This document shows positions 9,448 to 17,269 of a stretch of DNA of 61,704 bases, one piece after another. This DNA is from an uncultured Bacteroidota bacterium (GTDB lineage Bacteria > Bacteroidota > Bacteroidia > Bacteroidales > UBA12481), in NCBI GenBank assembly GCA_903851365.1, contig CAINOB010000007.1:1-61704 (forward strand). Reading direction: 5' to 3'. A model generated the notes under the pieces. It was not told where the DNA came from, did not search any database, and worked only from the letters and a program-made list of their open reading frames with translations. The position numbers and the translations under genes are program-made. The first letter of the stretch is position 1, and every line of letters starts with the position of its first letter.

Positions 9448-9702
9448 ATGAAAACTTCATTCTTTGTCAAATTGTTCCTGGTTTTACCAGTTGTCATTTT
9501 TGCTGACTATGTAGCAATGTCTATTATGGGAGCTACAGCATGCATCATGGGTGCCGGGGATGATTTTTATTGTGGCACTTATTGTTTTATCGGGAAAGGG
9601 GTTCTACTTTTATCAGCGATGTTCTTTATTTACATCCTGTTTCCCAATTTGAAGCAATTTCTTAAACAAAGATTGAATGCCCAGGCCAATACGAAACCGT
9701 AA
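9448..9702 (+). CDS. Small membrane protein, unknown function
   Basis: An 84-aa protein with two hydrophobic helices (about 8-32 and 47-67) separated by a loop containing three Cys (ACIMG, FYCGTYC). It could be a small redox-active or metal-binding membrane protein. No family recognised. It shares a promoter/operator with the overlapping DUF134 gene (26-base overlap), so its expression is probably controlled by that protein. Confidence 0.55.
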   Translation: MKTSFFVKLFLVLPVVIFADYVAMSIMGATACIMGAGDDFYCGTYCFIGKGVLLLSAMFFIYILFPNLKQFLKQRLNAQANTKP

Positions 9703-10090
9703 AATCGTCAATCCGCCCAAGATGGCTGGGTTCAAACCTTTTGGAATGCCATTGTGTGATCTTGAAGTTGTTAAGTTGCAGTTTGACGAGTATGAAAGTA
9801 TCAATCTGGTAAATTATCAAAATCTGTCCCAGGAAGTAGCTGCAGAAAAAATGGACATTTCGAGGCCTACCTTCACCAGGGTTTATAATCGGGCCTTAAA
9901 AAAAATAGCTAAAGCCTTCGTCGAATGCCAGGCCATTAAGATAGAAGGCGGTAATGTGGAATTTGACAAGCAATGGTACAAGTGTAAAAAATGTTTCAAA
10001 TTAATTGATGGTCTTGAAAACCATGTCAAATGCGAAAATTGCACATCATTCGGGGATAAGGAGTTAGTTAGACTGGTTGAAATTAAATGA
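9677..10090 (+). CDS. DUF134 (UPF0251) DNA-binding protein with Cys-rich tail
   Basis: 137 aa. The N-terminus (RNRKIVNPP...FKPFG) and the helix-turn-helix (LSQEVAAEKMDISRPTFTRV, about 51-70) followed by KKIAKAFVECQAIKIEGG are hallmarks of DUF134, a family of probable transcription regulators often found beside NifX-like or redox genes. The C-terminal part adds a zinc-ribbon-like CxxC...CxxC (YKCKKC, VKCENC). A second paralogue is at 30653. It lies downstream of paired palindromes, so autoregulation is likely. Confidence 0.8.
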   Translation: MPRPIRNRKIVNPPKMAGFKPFGMPLCDLEVVKLQFDEYESINLVNYQNLSQEVAAEKMDISRPTFTRVYNRALKKIAKAFVECQAIKIEGGNVEFDKQWYKCKKCFKLIDGLENHVKCENCTSFGDKELVRLVEIK

Positions 10091-10147
10091 TGTCAGGTAG
10101 TACCAATACCAAAGAATACCTTACCGAAATTGTCATATTCCCAGTGA

Positions 10148-10843
10148 TCACCCACGTTTACTGATCTCAGCTAACGACTTGTGTTGGATTACTTCTATAT
10201 CCTTTTCATGTAGCGAGATCAACCCTTCCTTTTCAAATGTTTTGAGCAGCTTAACCCCGCTTTCAGTTGAAATCCCTGCAAAATCCGCCAGGTCTTTGCG
10301 CGAAAGGAGCTGGAAGATGTCCGGGGATTCTGATTTCAGGCTATCGATATAAAGTAAGGTGTCTGCCATGCGACCATTCATTTGCTTATACATGATCGTC
10401 CTCAGTGAATCAAACAGGTTCGCGTTTTGCTCGCAATAACGCTTTATAATGCTGAAGCCAAACATTCCGTTTTGTTTTATAACATTGGCAATAGCATCTT
10501 TTTCAATCAGATATACCTGGCAATCTGTCAATGCAACAGAAGAATAGTTAAATGTGTTTTTCGTAAACACTGCTGAAAGGCCAACAAATTCTCCAGGTCT
10601 GATAATCCGAAGATTGTAATTCTTTACTCCATCTCCCTCCAGATACTGGGTTGCCAGGCCTTTTATAAGGAATAATACATACGATGCAAATGCCCCCTGT
10701 TTGGTAAGGTGGTCATTCTTGCGGAAAAGAACCTGCGTTTTACTGGCTCGCACCAATTCCGCTTCGTCCATAGACAGCATCTGAAAGCAGGGTGCGTCGA
10801 TATCGCAAATAAATTCATGATCAGTTTCGAGAATAGTTTTCAT
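10148..10843 (-). CDS. Crp/Fnr-family transcription regulator
   Basis: 231 aa: an N-terminal cyclic-nucleotide-binding-type beta-roll (GEFVGLSAVF region) and a C-terminal helix-turn-helix (LSRKDLADFAGISTESGVK, about 175-193). It is divergent from the thioredoxin operon at 10998, the obvious candidate target. Cysteines near the N-terminus (CDIDAPC) could sense redox state, but a four-Cys FNR cluster is not evident. One of four Crp/Fnr paralogues in the window. Confidence 0.8.
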   Translation of the reverse strand: MKTILETDHEFICDIDAPCFQMLSMDEAELVRASKTQVLFRKNDHLTKQGAFASYVLFLIKGLATQYLEGDGVKNYNLRIIRPGEFVGLSAVFTKNTFNYSSVALTDCQVYLIEKDAIANVIKQNGMFGFSIIKRYCEQNANLFDSLRTIMYKQMNGRMADTLLYIDSLKSESPDIFQLLSRKDLADFAGISTESGVKLLKTFEKEGLISLHEKDIEVIQHKSLAEISKRG

Positions 10844-10940
10844 CCTTCCATGACAGATTAAAAACGTTAAAGTTAACCGAAATCAATAAATAAGTTGTCC
10901 GGAATCAAGCCTTAAGCTGTAATGCTGGAGGCTCAATTCC

Positions 10941-10971
10941 TTTACCGATCCGATATCCCGGGGTAATTTTG
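10941..10971 (+). promoter_or_regulatory. Candidate promoter of the thioredoxin operon
   Basis: A -7 box TAATTTTG (10964-10971) matches the Bacteroidetes TAnnTTTG pattern, and TTTA (10941-10944) lies exactly 19 bases upstream as a degenerate -33 element. The predicted transcript would start near 10975, about 23 bases before the ATG at 10998. Confidence 0.45.
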
Positions 10972-10997
10972 TTCGGTAAATTTTAAAACAAGAAATT

Positions 10998-11360
10998 ATG
11001 TTGTATACGAATTTGAAACACATCGAAACATCTGCTGATCACAAAAAGGCAATCAGCGAAAATGAAAACGTCATGGTCATTTGTGGAAGAATGGGTCCGA
11101 TGTGCATACCTGTTTATGGTATTGCCGAAGAGATAGAAGAAGAATACCGACATGTTCAGTTTTATGACATGGAGTTCGATAATCCAGAATCCTATGTTAT
11201 CAGGACTATACCTGAAGTTCGCGGATTTATGGGTATTCCATTTACTATCTATTACAAAAACGGCAAGGTGGTTAAAGCTACCTCCAGTATTCAGACCAAA
11301 GACCAGGTAACTAAAATCCTGAACCAGGAGTTTTCAATCCCTGTCACGGCCAGTTTATGA
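10998..11360 (+). CDS. Atypical thioredoxin-like protein (Cys-x6-Cys)
   Basis: A 120-aa thioredoxin-fold protein: the YxD strand (VQFYDMEFDN), a GIPFTIYYKNG segment with the conserved cis-Pro position, and a C-terminal helix. In place of WCxxC it has CGRMGPMC (Cys29 and Cys36). Such a spacing cannot form the standard thioredoxin active site in the same geometry, so it may act as a sulfur or persulfide carrier, or form a different disulfide. First gene of an operon with thioredoxin reductase and two classical thioredoxins. Confidence 0.7.
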   Translation: MLYTNLKHIETSADHKKAISENENVMVICGRMGPMCIPVYGIAEEIEEEYRHVQFYDMEFDNPESYVIRTIPEVRGFMGIPFTIYYKNGKVVKATSSIQTKDQVTKILNQEFSIPVTASL

Positions 11361-12316
11361 ACCTTGATAATCATTACGATGCCATCGTTCTGGGTGCCGG
11401 ACCGGCTGGCTTAACGGCAGGTATTTACCTGTCGCGGGCCAAGCTAAAGACACTTATAGTTAACGAAGGCACTATTGGTGGTCAGATGATCTTGACCCAC
11501 GAAATTGCGAACTATCCCGGAGTCGAAAGCATCAGCGGTTACCAGCTGGCCAACATCATGAAAAAGCAGGCTAAAAGTTTTGGCTGTAAAATCGTAGGGA
11601 ATGTCTCTATTAAGGATACAGGTTGCTCTGGTGATATCAAAACTATAACACTTTCTGATGGAACGGTTTACAGCAGTGATGCCATCATCCTTTCACCGGG
11701 CGGACGCTCGCGTACCTTAGGAGTACGCGGCGAAGATGATTACCGAGGGAAAGGGATTTCCTATTGTGCAACCTGCGATGGAGATTTTTTTACTGATAAG
11801 GAAATTGTGGTTGTTGGTGGTGGAAATTCAGCCCTCGAAGAAGCTGTCTCTCTGACGAAATATGCAAGCAGAGTAACCATTATTCACCAGTTTGATCATT
11901 TTCAGGCTTTTGAACACGCAGTTGAAGAAGCCAGCAACCATCCTAAAATCAATTTCGTCATGGAATCGGCAATTACGGCTTTTCATGGTGGAGAAAACCT
12001 TGAAAGTGTTGATATTGAGAATCTGAGAACCGGTGAAACCTATAATTTCAAAACTGATGGCGCCTTTATCTTCATCGGATACCTGCCCAATACCGAATTC
12101 TTAAAAGGGAAGGTGGATTTGAACCATAGGGGTGAAATCATAGTCGGGAATGATATGTCGACCAATATCCAGGGCGTATATGCGGCTGGAGACAGCATCA
12201 CCAAGCGATTCCGGCAAATTACCACTGCGGTGGCAGATGGTACCGTGGCAGCTATGACTGCATCCATTTATCTGAACGAATTAAAAGTGAAACAAAAACT
12301 AGCAATAACAATTTAG
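11357..12316 (+). CDS. trxB: Thioredoxin reductase
   Basis: 319 aa, the usual length. FAD-binding GAGPAG is near residues 13-18, the redox-active CATCDGD has its Cys at 137 and 140, NADPH-binding GGGNSA follows shortly after, and a C-terminal GVYAAGD motif contacts FAD. It transfers electrons from NADPH to thioredoxins, here presumably the two encoded just downstream and possibly the atypical one upstream, whose gene it overlaps by 4 bases. Confidence 0.92.
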   Translation: MNLDNHYDAIVLGAGPAGLTAGIYLSRAKLKTLIVNEGTIGGQMILTHEIANYPGVESISGYQLANIMKKQAKSFGCKIVGNVSIKDTGCSGDIKTITLSDGTVYSSDAIILSPGGRSRTLGVRGEDDYRGKGISYCATCDGDFFTDKEIVVVGGGNSALEEAVSLTKYASRVTIIHQFDHFQAFEHAVEEASNHPKINFVMESAITAFHGGENLESVDIENLRTGETYNFKTDGAFIFIGYLPNTEFLKGKVDLNHRGEIIVGNDMSTNIQGVYAAGDSITKRFRQITTAVADGTVAAMTASIYLNELKVKQKLAITI

Positions 12317-12317
12317 C

Positions 12318-12746
12318 ATGAAAACAACATTGATTATTTCGTTGATCATCATCGGCAGTTTTGCAACTCTGTTCCTATATGGCCGTGCCAAAATGAAAAG
12401 TATTCCATCTGTGGCTAATCATAACAGTATCCTTGAACTGACGGATAAGAATTTTCAATTTCAAACAAAAGATAAACTTGTTCTGGTTGATTTCTGGGCT
12501 AGCTGGTGTGCACCATGCCGGATGATGGCCCCGGTTTTAAATGAAGTTGCCGGAGAACTTACTGAAGATTCTTATGTAGGCAAGGTCGATGTGGAAGCTA
12601 ATCAGGTACTTGCCCAAAAATACCAGGTTAGGAGTATTCCAACGATGATCCTCTTTAAGAATGGTAAAGAGGTCAGCCGCTTTGTTGGAGTAAAAAGTAA
12701 AGAATTCCTTTTGCAGCAAATCAAAAGCATAAAAAAGAGCTCATGA
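12318..12746 (+). CDS. Membrane-anchored thioredoxin
   Basis: 142 aa. A hydrophobic N-terminal segment (about 3-22) is followed by a complete thioredoxin domain with WCAPC near residue 64 and a cis-Pro in SIPTMILF. The anchor would place the domain at the membrane, probably facing the periplasm, where it could reduce or relay thiols. It is followed, with a 4-base overlap, by a cytoplasmic thioredoxin, giving one of each in the same operon. Confidence 0.85.
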   Translation: MKTTLIISLIIIGSFATLFLYGRAKMKSIPSVANHNSILELTDKNFQFQTKDKLVLVDFWASWCAPCRMMAPVLNEVAGELTEDSYVGKVDVEANQVLAQKYQVRSIPTMILFKNGKEVSRFVGVKSKEFLLQQIKSIKKSS

Positions 12747-13042
12747 AAGGCAATTTCGATACGTTGATTCAGGACGACCGCCCGGTTATTGTAGATTTCC
12801 ATGCATTGTGGTGCGGACCCTGCAAAGTTCAATCCCCCATATTGAAGGAGATTGCAACGGAACTTGGCGACCGCGTGAGGGTGATTAAGATCGATGTTGA
12901 TCAGAACATAGACCTGGCAAGCCAATATCAGATTCAGGGGGTTCCTACACTCATTGTATTTAAAAACGGCAAGTTGGTTTGGCGGCAATCCGGGGTGGTT
13001 AGCAAACCCCAATTGTATAGCGTTATTATGGAGAATATTTAA
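12743..13042 (+). CDS. Thioredoxin
   Basis: A 99-aa cytoplasmic thioredoxin with WCGPC at about 28-32 and cis-Pro in GVPTLIVF. Last gene of the operon. The final base of its TAA stop is also the first base of the adjacent IS element, so the native 3' end could have been altered by the insertion; the C-terminal helix nevertheless looks complete. Confidence 0.88.
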   Translation: MKGNFDTLIQDDRPVIVDFHALWCGPCKVQSPILKEIATELGDRVRVIKIDVDQNIDLASQYQIQGVPTLIVFKNGKLVWRQSGVVSKPQLYSVIMENI

Positions 13043-14461
13043 ACCCAGTTAATTCATTAGACTGATTTGAAAACCTCCAAACCCCTTATTATATTTAGGG
13101 TTGAGTAATAATAGCGATTTCACCCAAAGGATGAACGGATTACCATACGATTTCACAGACAAAGAGGTCTCTCCCTGGGGCGGTCTCCGGTTAATAGAAG
13201 AGACATACCGGCGGAGCGGATTGAAGCAATATCTGGAAGAACAGTGTCCGGATTTGCCTTCACCAGGATCCAACCGAGGATATAGTTCTGTTGATCTTGC
13301 TGAGGGGTTTATGGTCAGTACCATTCTGGGAGCCACCAGGCTTGCCCATTCCGGAACCCTTCGCCATGATGAGGTGATCCAACGCATATTCGGCTGGGAC
13401 AAAGGAATGGCCAGCCAAAGCACCTTCAGCCGGTTCTTCAGGAAGTTTGACCAGGAGCTTAACGACAAGTTGTTCCCTGCCATTAACCGATTCTGGTTTT
13501 CCCAACTAAAGTTGGATAAAATGACCATCGATCTGGATTCCACTGTGATTACGCGCCACGGCAGCCAGGATGGAGTGGTCAAAGGATACAATCCAAAAAG
13601 GCGAGGACGTGGCTCCCACCATCCCTTGATCGCCTTTGTGGCAGAAGCCAAGATGGTTGCCAATGCATGGATGCGAACGGGAGACAGTGCCTCCAGTACG
13701 GATTTTACGGAGTTCTTTGATGAGCTATTAACCATTATTCCTCCTGATCGGATTGGTTTGTTCCGCGCGGACAGCGGTTTTTGTAATGAAACGATCATGT
13801 CCAGACTGGAAAAAGAGAAGCTCAAGTATATCATGGCGACCCGGATGATGGGGCCATTGGTCAGGCGAATTTTTGAGCATAAAGAGTGGTTTCCGATTGA
13901 TGAAGGATATTGGACTGCCAGTTTTGAGTACCAGGGCAAAGGCTGGTCAAAGCCGCGCAGAATGGTCGTTGTGCGGAAGGATACGGGTAAGCATCCTGAC
14001 ACTGGTGGTAAATTACTTTTCCCGGAAATTCAGGAGTTTGAGCAGTATAAGTACGCGGCCTTTGCAACAAACGTAGAGTTTTCATCAGCGGTGGTATGGC
14101 ACCTTTATAATCAGCGCGCTGATTGTGAGAATCGGATCCGTGAGTTGAAATATGACTACGGTATCGAAGGGTTCTGTATGGATGATTTTTATGCAACGGA
14201 AGCGGCCTTTCGTTGGACTATGGTTGCCCATAATCTAATGAGCTTGTTCCGGTTGCAGGTACTTAACCAAAAACACCATCCTGTATTATCGACTATGAGG
14301 TTCCAATGCATTGCAATAGGATCTTACCTGGTTAAAACGGGTCGAAAAACGACCTTGAAGCTCTCCGCCAAACAAAACCGGCGGCAATTTTTGGAGGGGT
14401 TATTCTCGAAAGTATCGAATTTATCACCCCCATTTCAAATTTCTAATGCATAAATTGGGTT
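13042..14461 (+). mobile_element. IS1380-like insertion sequence with imperfect terminal inverted repeats
   Basis: The left end starting at 13042 (AACCCAGTTAATTCATTAGA) and the reverse complement of the right end ending at 14461 (AACCCAATTTATGCATTAGA) form clear imperfect inverted repeats continuing into ATTTGAAA. The element carries one transposase gene. No clean target duplication is visible at the flanks. It lies directly between the thioredoxin operon and the 14487 gene. Confidence 0.8.
13101..14453 (+). CDS. IS1380-family-like transposase
   Basis: Up to 450 aa. A first catalytic Asp lies in TIDLDST, followed by GYNPKRRGRGSHHPL, characteristic of IS1380-type DDE transposases; a second Asp is in FRADSGF; a late Glu is in CENRIRELK. 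The start is the TTG at 13101 or the ATG at 13131. The frame is uninterrupted, so the enzyme may be functional. Confidence 0.85.
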   Translation: MSNNSDFTQRMNGLPYDFTDKEVSPWGGLRLIEETYRRSGLKQYLEEQCPDLPSPGSNRGYSSVDLAEGFMVSTILGATRLAHSGTLRHDEVIQRIFGWDKGMASQSTFSRFFRKFDQELNDKLFPAINRFWFSQLKLDKMTIDLDSTVITRHGSQDGVVKGYNPKRRGRGSHHPLIAFVAEAKMVANAWMRTGDSASSTDFTEFFDELLTIIPPDRIGLFRADSGFCNETIMSRLEKEKLKYIMATRMMGPLVRRIFEHKEWFPIDEGYWTASFEYQGKGWSKPRRMVVVRKDTGKHPDTGGKLLFPEIQEFEQYKYAAFATNVEFSSAVVWHLYNQRADCENRIRELKYDYGIEGFCMDDFYATEAAFRWTMVAHNLMSLFRLQVLNQKHHPVLSTMRFQCIAIGSYLVKTGRKTTLKLSAKQNRRQFLEGLFSKVSNLSPPFQISNA

Positions 14462-14486
14462 AAAGGGACTTGCATACAGATAACCC

Positions 14487-15365
14487 ATGGAAAACAATAA
14501 AATGACCCGGATGGAGATGATCAGGAGTAAGATCAATTCCCTCCCGAAAGGAAGTTTCTCAGAATCAAATCATTACTGGTGTGTCACCTGTAAGAAATTT
14601 TTTGTATTGGATGAACCTGTTTGTCCATATATGACCGGAATGTGTGTCAATACCCCCATTGCGGTTGAGAACTTGGCCCCTGAAAGCACGGAAGCCCTGG
14701 AAAAATTTGGCTTGTTCTATCCTAAGATTCCGCAAAGAATTCTAAGTGAAATAATTACTGAAAACTTTAGCGAAACGGGTAGGGAACTAGCCGTTATTTA
14801 CCTCGACTTTTTGAAAGAATGGAAATTTGATATCACTAAGCAGCAACCCCTTCAGACAATCAAGAGTTTCATTATAATTCTAACCGGTTGTGAAACTGCT
14901 CAAAGGATAAATACCGAATCCATAACATTTGTTTTAATGGATGCCGAAAAGATTTGGGAAAAGGAAAAAATTGAAAAAATAATTCTTGGCGGCCTGGAAT
15001 ATCTAAAAAGCGTGTTAAATATTGAGCACAAGTTGAAAATTGATTTTATCGACATACTTGGTGAACGTGAGGTTGGGAAATATTTCTGTGCGAAATGCGG
15101 AATGTTTTTTGAGTTCGGAATCCGTCGTGATGTTGTAACTTGTCCCCTAATGGCCCAAAAGTGTATGTTTGATCCACAACATATTGACAAAGTGGAATAT
15201 GCTTCAGATAAATTGGTTAAGCAGTTCGAGATAACTCCTGATATTTATAAACGATTCATTGGAAGCATCAATAACAAAACAGATTTTTCTGAAAGGCTAC
15301 ACGAAATCTTAGAGGGATGGAAAGTTGGGGATAAGCAATTTGAAATATTGAGTACATTGGTCTGA
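14487..15365 (+). CDS. Cysteine-rich protein with two CxxC...CPxM...C modules, unknown
   Basis: 292 aa, no family recognised. Two similar modules are visible: WCVTCKKFF...CPYMTGMC near the N-terminus (about 32-54) and FCAKCGMFF...CPLMAQKC near 199-226. Each has CxxC, an aromatic pair, then CP-x-M and another Cys, suggesting two four-Cys metal sites built by internal duplication. The linking sequence is helical. It lies just after the IS, before a run of small redox-related genes. Confidence 0.65.
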   Translation: MENNKMTRMEMIRSKINSLPKGSFSESNHYWCVTCKKFFVLDEPVCPYMTGMCVNTPIAVENLAPESTEALEKFGLFYPKIPQRILSEIITENFSETGRELAVIYLDFLKEWKFDITKQQPLQTIKSFIIILTGCETAQRINTESITFVLMDAEKIWEKEKIEKIILGGLEYLKSVLNIEHKLKIDFIDILGEREVGKYFCAKCGMFFEFGIRRDVVTCPLMAQKCMFDPQHIDKVEYASDKLVKQFEITPDIYKRFIGSINNKTDFSERLHEILEGWKVGDKQFEILSTLV

Positions 15366-15404
15366 ATATTAAGATTATTAACTACTTAAATAAAAAGCAC
15401 ACAA

Positions 15405-15608
15405 ATGAAAAAAAACGTTGGAATGGTTGACAAAGTAATCAGGATACTGATTGCTGTTGTGATGGTAGTATTGTTTTTCACTCACGTGATTACTGGTACA
15501 GTAGGGATCATCCTTTTGATCTTGGCAGGGGTATTGGTATTGACTAGCCTCATTAGCTTTTGTCCTATTTACTGGCCTTTCGGGATAAGTACCTCTAAGA
15601 AAGCATAA
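15405..15608 (+). CDS. DUF2892-like small membrane protein
   Basis: 67 aa with the N-terminal KNVGMVDKVIRI signature and two hydrophobic helices typical of DUF2892 (YgaP-like) proteins, which occur alone or fused to rhodanese domains and are often near sulfur or heavy-metal genes. The SFCPIYWPFG ending fits the family. Function unknown; the neighbourhood suggests membrane sulfur or redox metabolism. Confidence 0.75.
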   Translation: MKKNVGMVDKVIRILIAVVMVVLFFTHVITGTVGIILLILAGVLVLTSLISFCPIYWPFGISTSKKA

Positions 15609-15622
15609 ACTTGGGAGGTGAA

Positions 15623-15724
15623 ATGAAGACTCTTATTATAAAGAAAACTCAAAAGGCTACTGAAAAGAAGCCTGCTCAATGTTGTGCGAAAACCTCGAAG
15701 GTGGTGGCTGGATGCCATGATTGA
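15623..15724 (+). CDS. 33-aa cysteine-containing peptide
   Basis: A short frame MKTLIIKKTQ...CHD with a CC pair and a third Cys near the end and a very basic first half. It is preceded by an unusually strong Shine-Dalgarno sequence for this genome (GGGAGGTG, 15612-15619) at good spacing, and starts 14 bases after the upstream stop. That makes translation plausible despite its size. It may bind metal or form disulfides; no family recognised. Confidence 0.5.
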   Translation: MKTLIIKKTQKATEKKPAQCCAKTSKVVAGCHD

Positions 15725-15764
15725 ATTATCTCAACCTTTAGCCTGCTGCTGAAGGATCGGGTGA

Positions 15765-16193
15765 ATGAGATTAACCATAAAACACAAAGCAATGAACACG
15801 AATCAATTTATTGTTGAGCAGGTTAGCCCGTTTGATGTCCCAACTACTATTGCTAAAATTGTCGAGGAAGCAGGGAAAAGGGGCTGGCAGAACCCTGCAA
15901 TGCATAATCTGCAGCAGTCGCTTGCTAAATCGGGCAAGCAGGTGAGGCCTGTGCAGGTTGTGGAAATCTGTAAACCTGAATTTTCCGGAAAGATGCTTGA
16001 ACTGAGTGATGAAAGGATCATTTCGGTGATGATGCCTTGCCGAATTTCCGTTTATCAAAAGGACGATGGGAAAGCTTACGTTGCTATGCTGGATACATCG
16101 TTAATGGCAGCGGGTTTGCCTGAAGCGGTTAATCATGCAATGACTTCAGTTTCAAATGAATCTTTTGATATCGTTCAGATGGTGATTGGATAA
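15765..16193 (+). CDS. DUF302-family protein
   Basis: 142 aa. The VEICKPEFSGKMLE...ISVMMPCRISVYQKDDGKAYVAMLD pattern is the DUF302 core, found in small proteins of unknown biochemistry that often accompany sulfur oxidation or heavy-metal genes. The start at 15765 has AAGGA at proper distance; ATG 15792 is an alternative. No signal peptide, so it is cytoplasmic. Convergent with the OsmC gene. Confidence 0.8.
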   Translation: MRLTIKHKAMNTNQFIVEQVSPFDVPTTIAKIVEEAGKRGWQNPAMHNLQQSLAKSGKQVRPVQVVEICKPEFSGKMLELSDERIISVMMPCRISVYQKDDGKAYVAMLDTSLMAAGLPEAVNHAMTSVSNESFDIVQMVIG

Positions 16194-16222
16194 CAAAAGA
16201 CTACGCTCATATTTTCAATTCA

Positions 16223-16612
16223 TCACTTCATGTTTGCAACAACCTCAAATTGGGGTGGATGGTTGATGGTCTTTTTGACCAGACAGAGTTCTGCTGCATT
16301 AATGACAGCAGATTTGTATTTTTCCGGAAAATCAAGAGGTAATTGAATATCCAATTTGATACTGGATGGCAATCTGGTGGCTTTGTCAAATTCAACAGAT
16401 TGCACAATCTTAATGTTTTCGGTCGGAATTTCACGCTGGTCACAAAATGATTTGATATATATACCGGCGCAGGTGCCAATTGAAGCGAGGAACAATTCAA
16501 AAGGAGCCGGAGCGCTATTTCCACCACCTGCTTTTTCAGGCTGGTCGGTTCTGATGGTATGGCCATTCAGATGTGCGGTAATCACTTTGCCGCCGTCAAA
16601 AGTTACTTCCAT
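16223..16612 (-). CDS. OsmC-like peroxiredoxin
   Basis: 129 aa with two conserved Cys in the OsmC arrangement: SIGTCAGIYI (about Cys48) and NAAELCLVKKT (about Cys108). OsmC/Ohr proteins reduce organic peroxides, and some bind or release sulfane sulfur. The sequence ends in a typical HPPQFEV strand. It follows the methyltransferase gene by 15 bases, suggesting co-transcription with 18775-16628. Confidence 0.85.
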   Translation of the reverse strand: MEVTFDGGKVITAHLNGHTIRTDQPEKAGGGNSAPAPFELFLASIGTCAGIYIKSFCDQREIPTENIKIVQSVEFDKATRLPSSIKLDIQLPLDFPEKYKSAVINAAELCLVKKTINHPPQFEVVANMK

Positions 16613-16627
16613 GATAAGCGAAATTAA

Positions 16628-17269
16628 TTATTGGTTCTTCGAATAGTGGTTAGTTTCCCGTTGAGCAATCAACAGGAAAACTGCAAATGGTTTTGACTCA
16701 ATGTCTGAGATTTTTTTGTTGATAAGATAGCATTCTTGGTGACTGACATCTGTAAAGCCCAGCTTTTTGATCTGTTCTGATAAGATTTCAACATTGAAAC
16801 CCTTATGACCTGTAAAATCAGCTCCGTGGAAAGTTCCGTCTTCGGGATAAAGATCGGCGATGGCCAGGTAGCCTCCCGGATTAAGCAATTTTGAAAATCG
16901 TATTAACACATTCTGAATATCAGCCACATGATGTAGAACCATTTGTGTGAAAATAAGATCGAACTTTTCCATTGAATAATCCGCATGCTCCAGGTCAAAA
17001 TTCAGACCTCTCAGGTTTGTTGCAGATGAAGCTTTTATCTTTTTCCTGATCACCTTAATCATTTCTGTGGAGTTATCCATCAAAGTGATTTCTTTCAAAT
17101 AATCCTTGAGTAAAAAACTGGCAATCCCTGTTCCGGCCCCATATTCAAGAGCGGTCATCTCCTTATTCAATGGGATACGCTTGATCATGTCTTCAACAAT
17201 CGCCTGGGAACGATCCCAATGAATGGGACTATTATCCCACTCTGCTGCTTTTATATCAAATTCGTTCAT
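16628..17269 (-). CDS. Class I SAM-dependent methyltransferase
   Basis: 213 aa. Motif I ALEYGAGTGIASF is near residue 40, the acidic strand-2 end is LMDNS, and the later motif is FDLIFTQMVLHHV, as in Methyltransf_11/25 enzymes. Its start codon directly abuts the stop of the class V aminotransferase gene upstream, so the two are co-translated. The substrate is unknown; by context a thiol, metalloid or sulfur compound is possible. Confidence 0.82.
   Translation of the reverse strand: MNEFDIKAAEWDNSPIHWDRSQAIVEDMIKRIPLNKEMTALEYGAGTGIASFLLKDYLKEITLMDNSTEMIKVIRKKIKASSATNLRGLNFDLEHADYSMEKFDLIFTQMVLHHVADIQNVLIRFSKLLNPGGYLAIADLYPEDGTFHGADFTGHKGFNVEILSEQIKKLGFTDVSHQECYLINKKISDIESKPFAVFLLIAQRETNHYSKNQ

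Noticed and set aside
13049-14002. 317-aa minus-strand frame under the IS transposase
   Set aside because: It is the antisense of a clear transposase, with low-complexity Ser/Leu/Arg content and no motifs.
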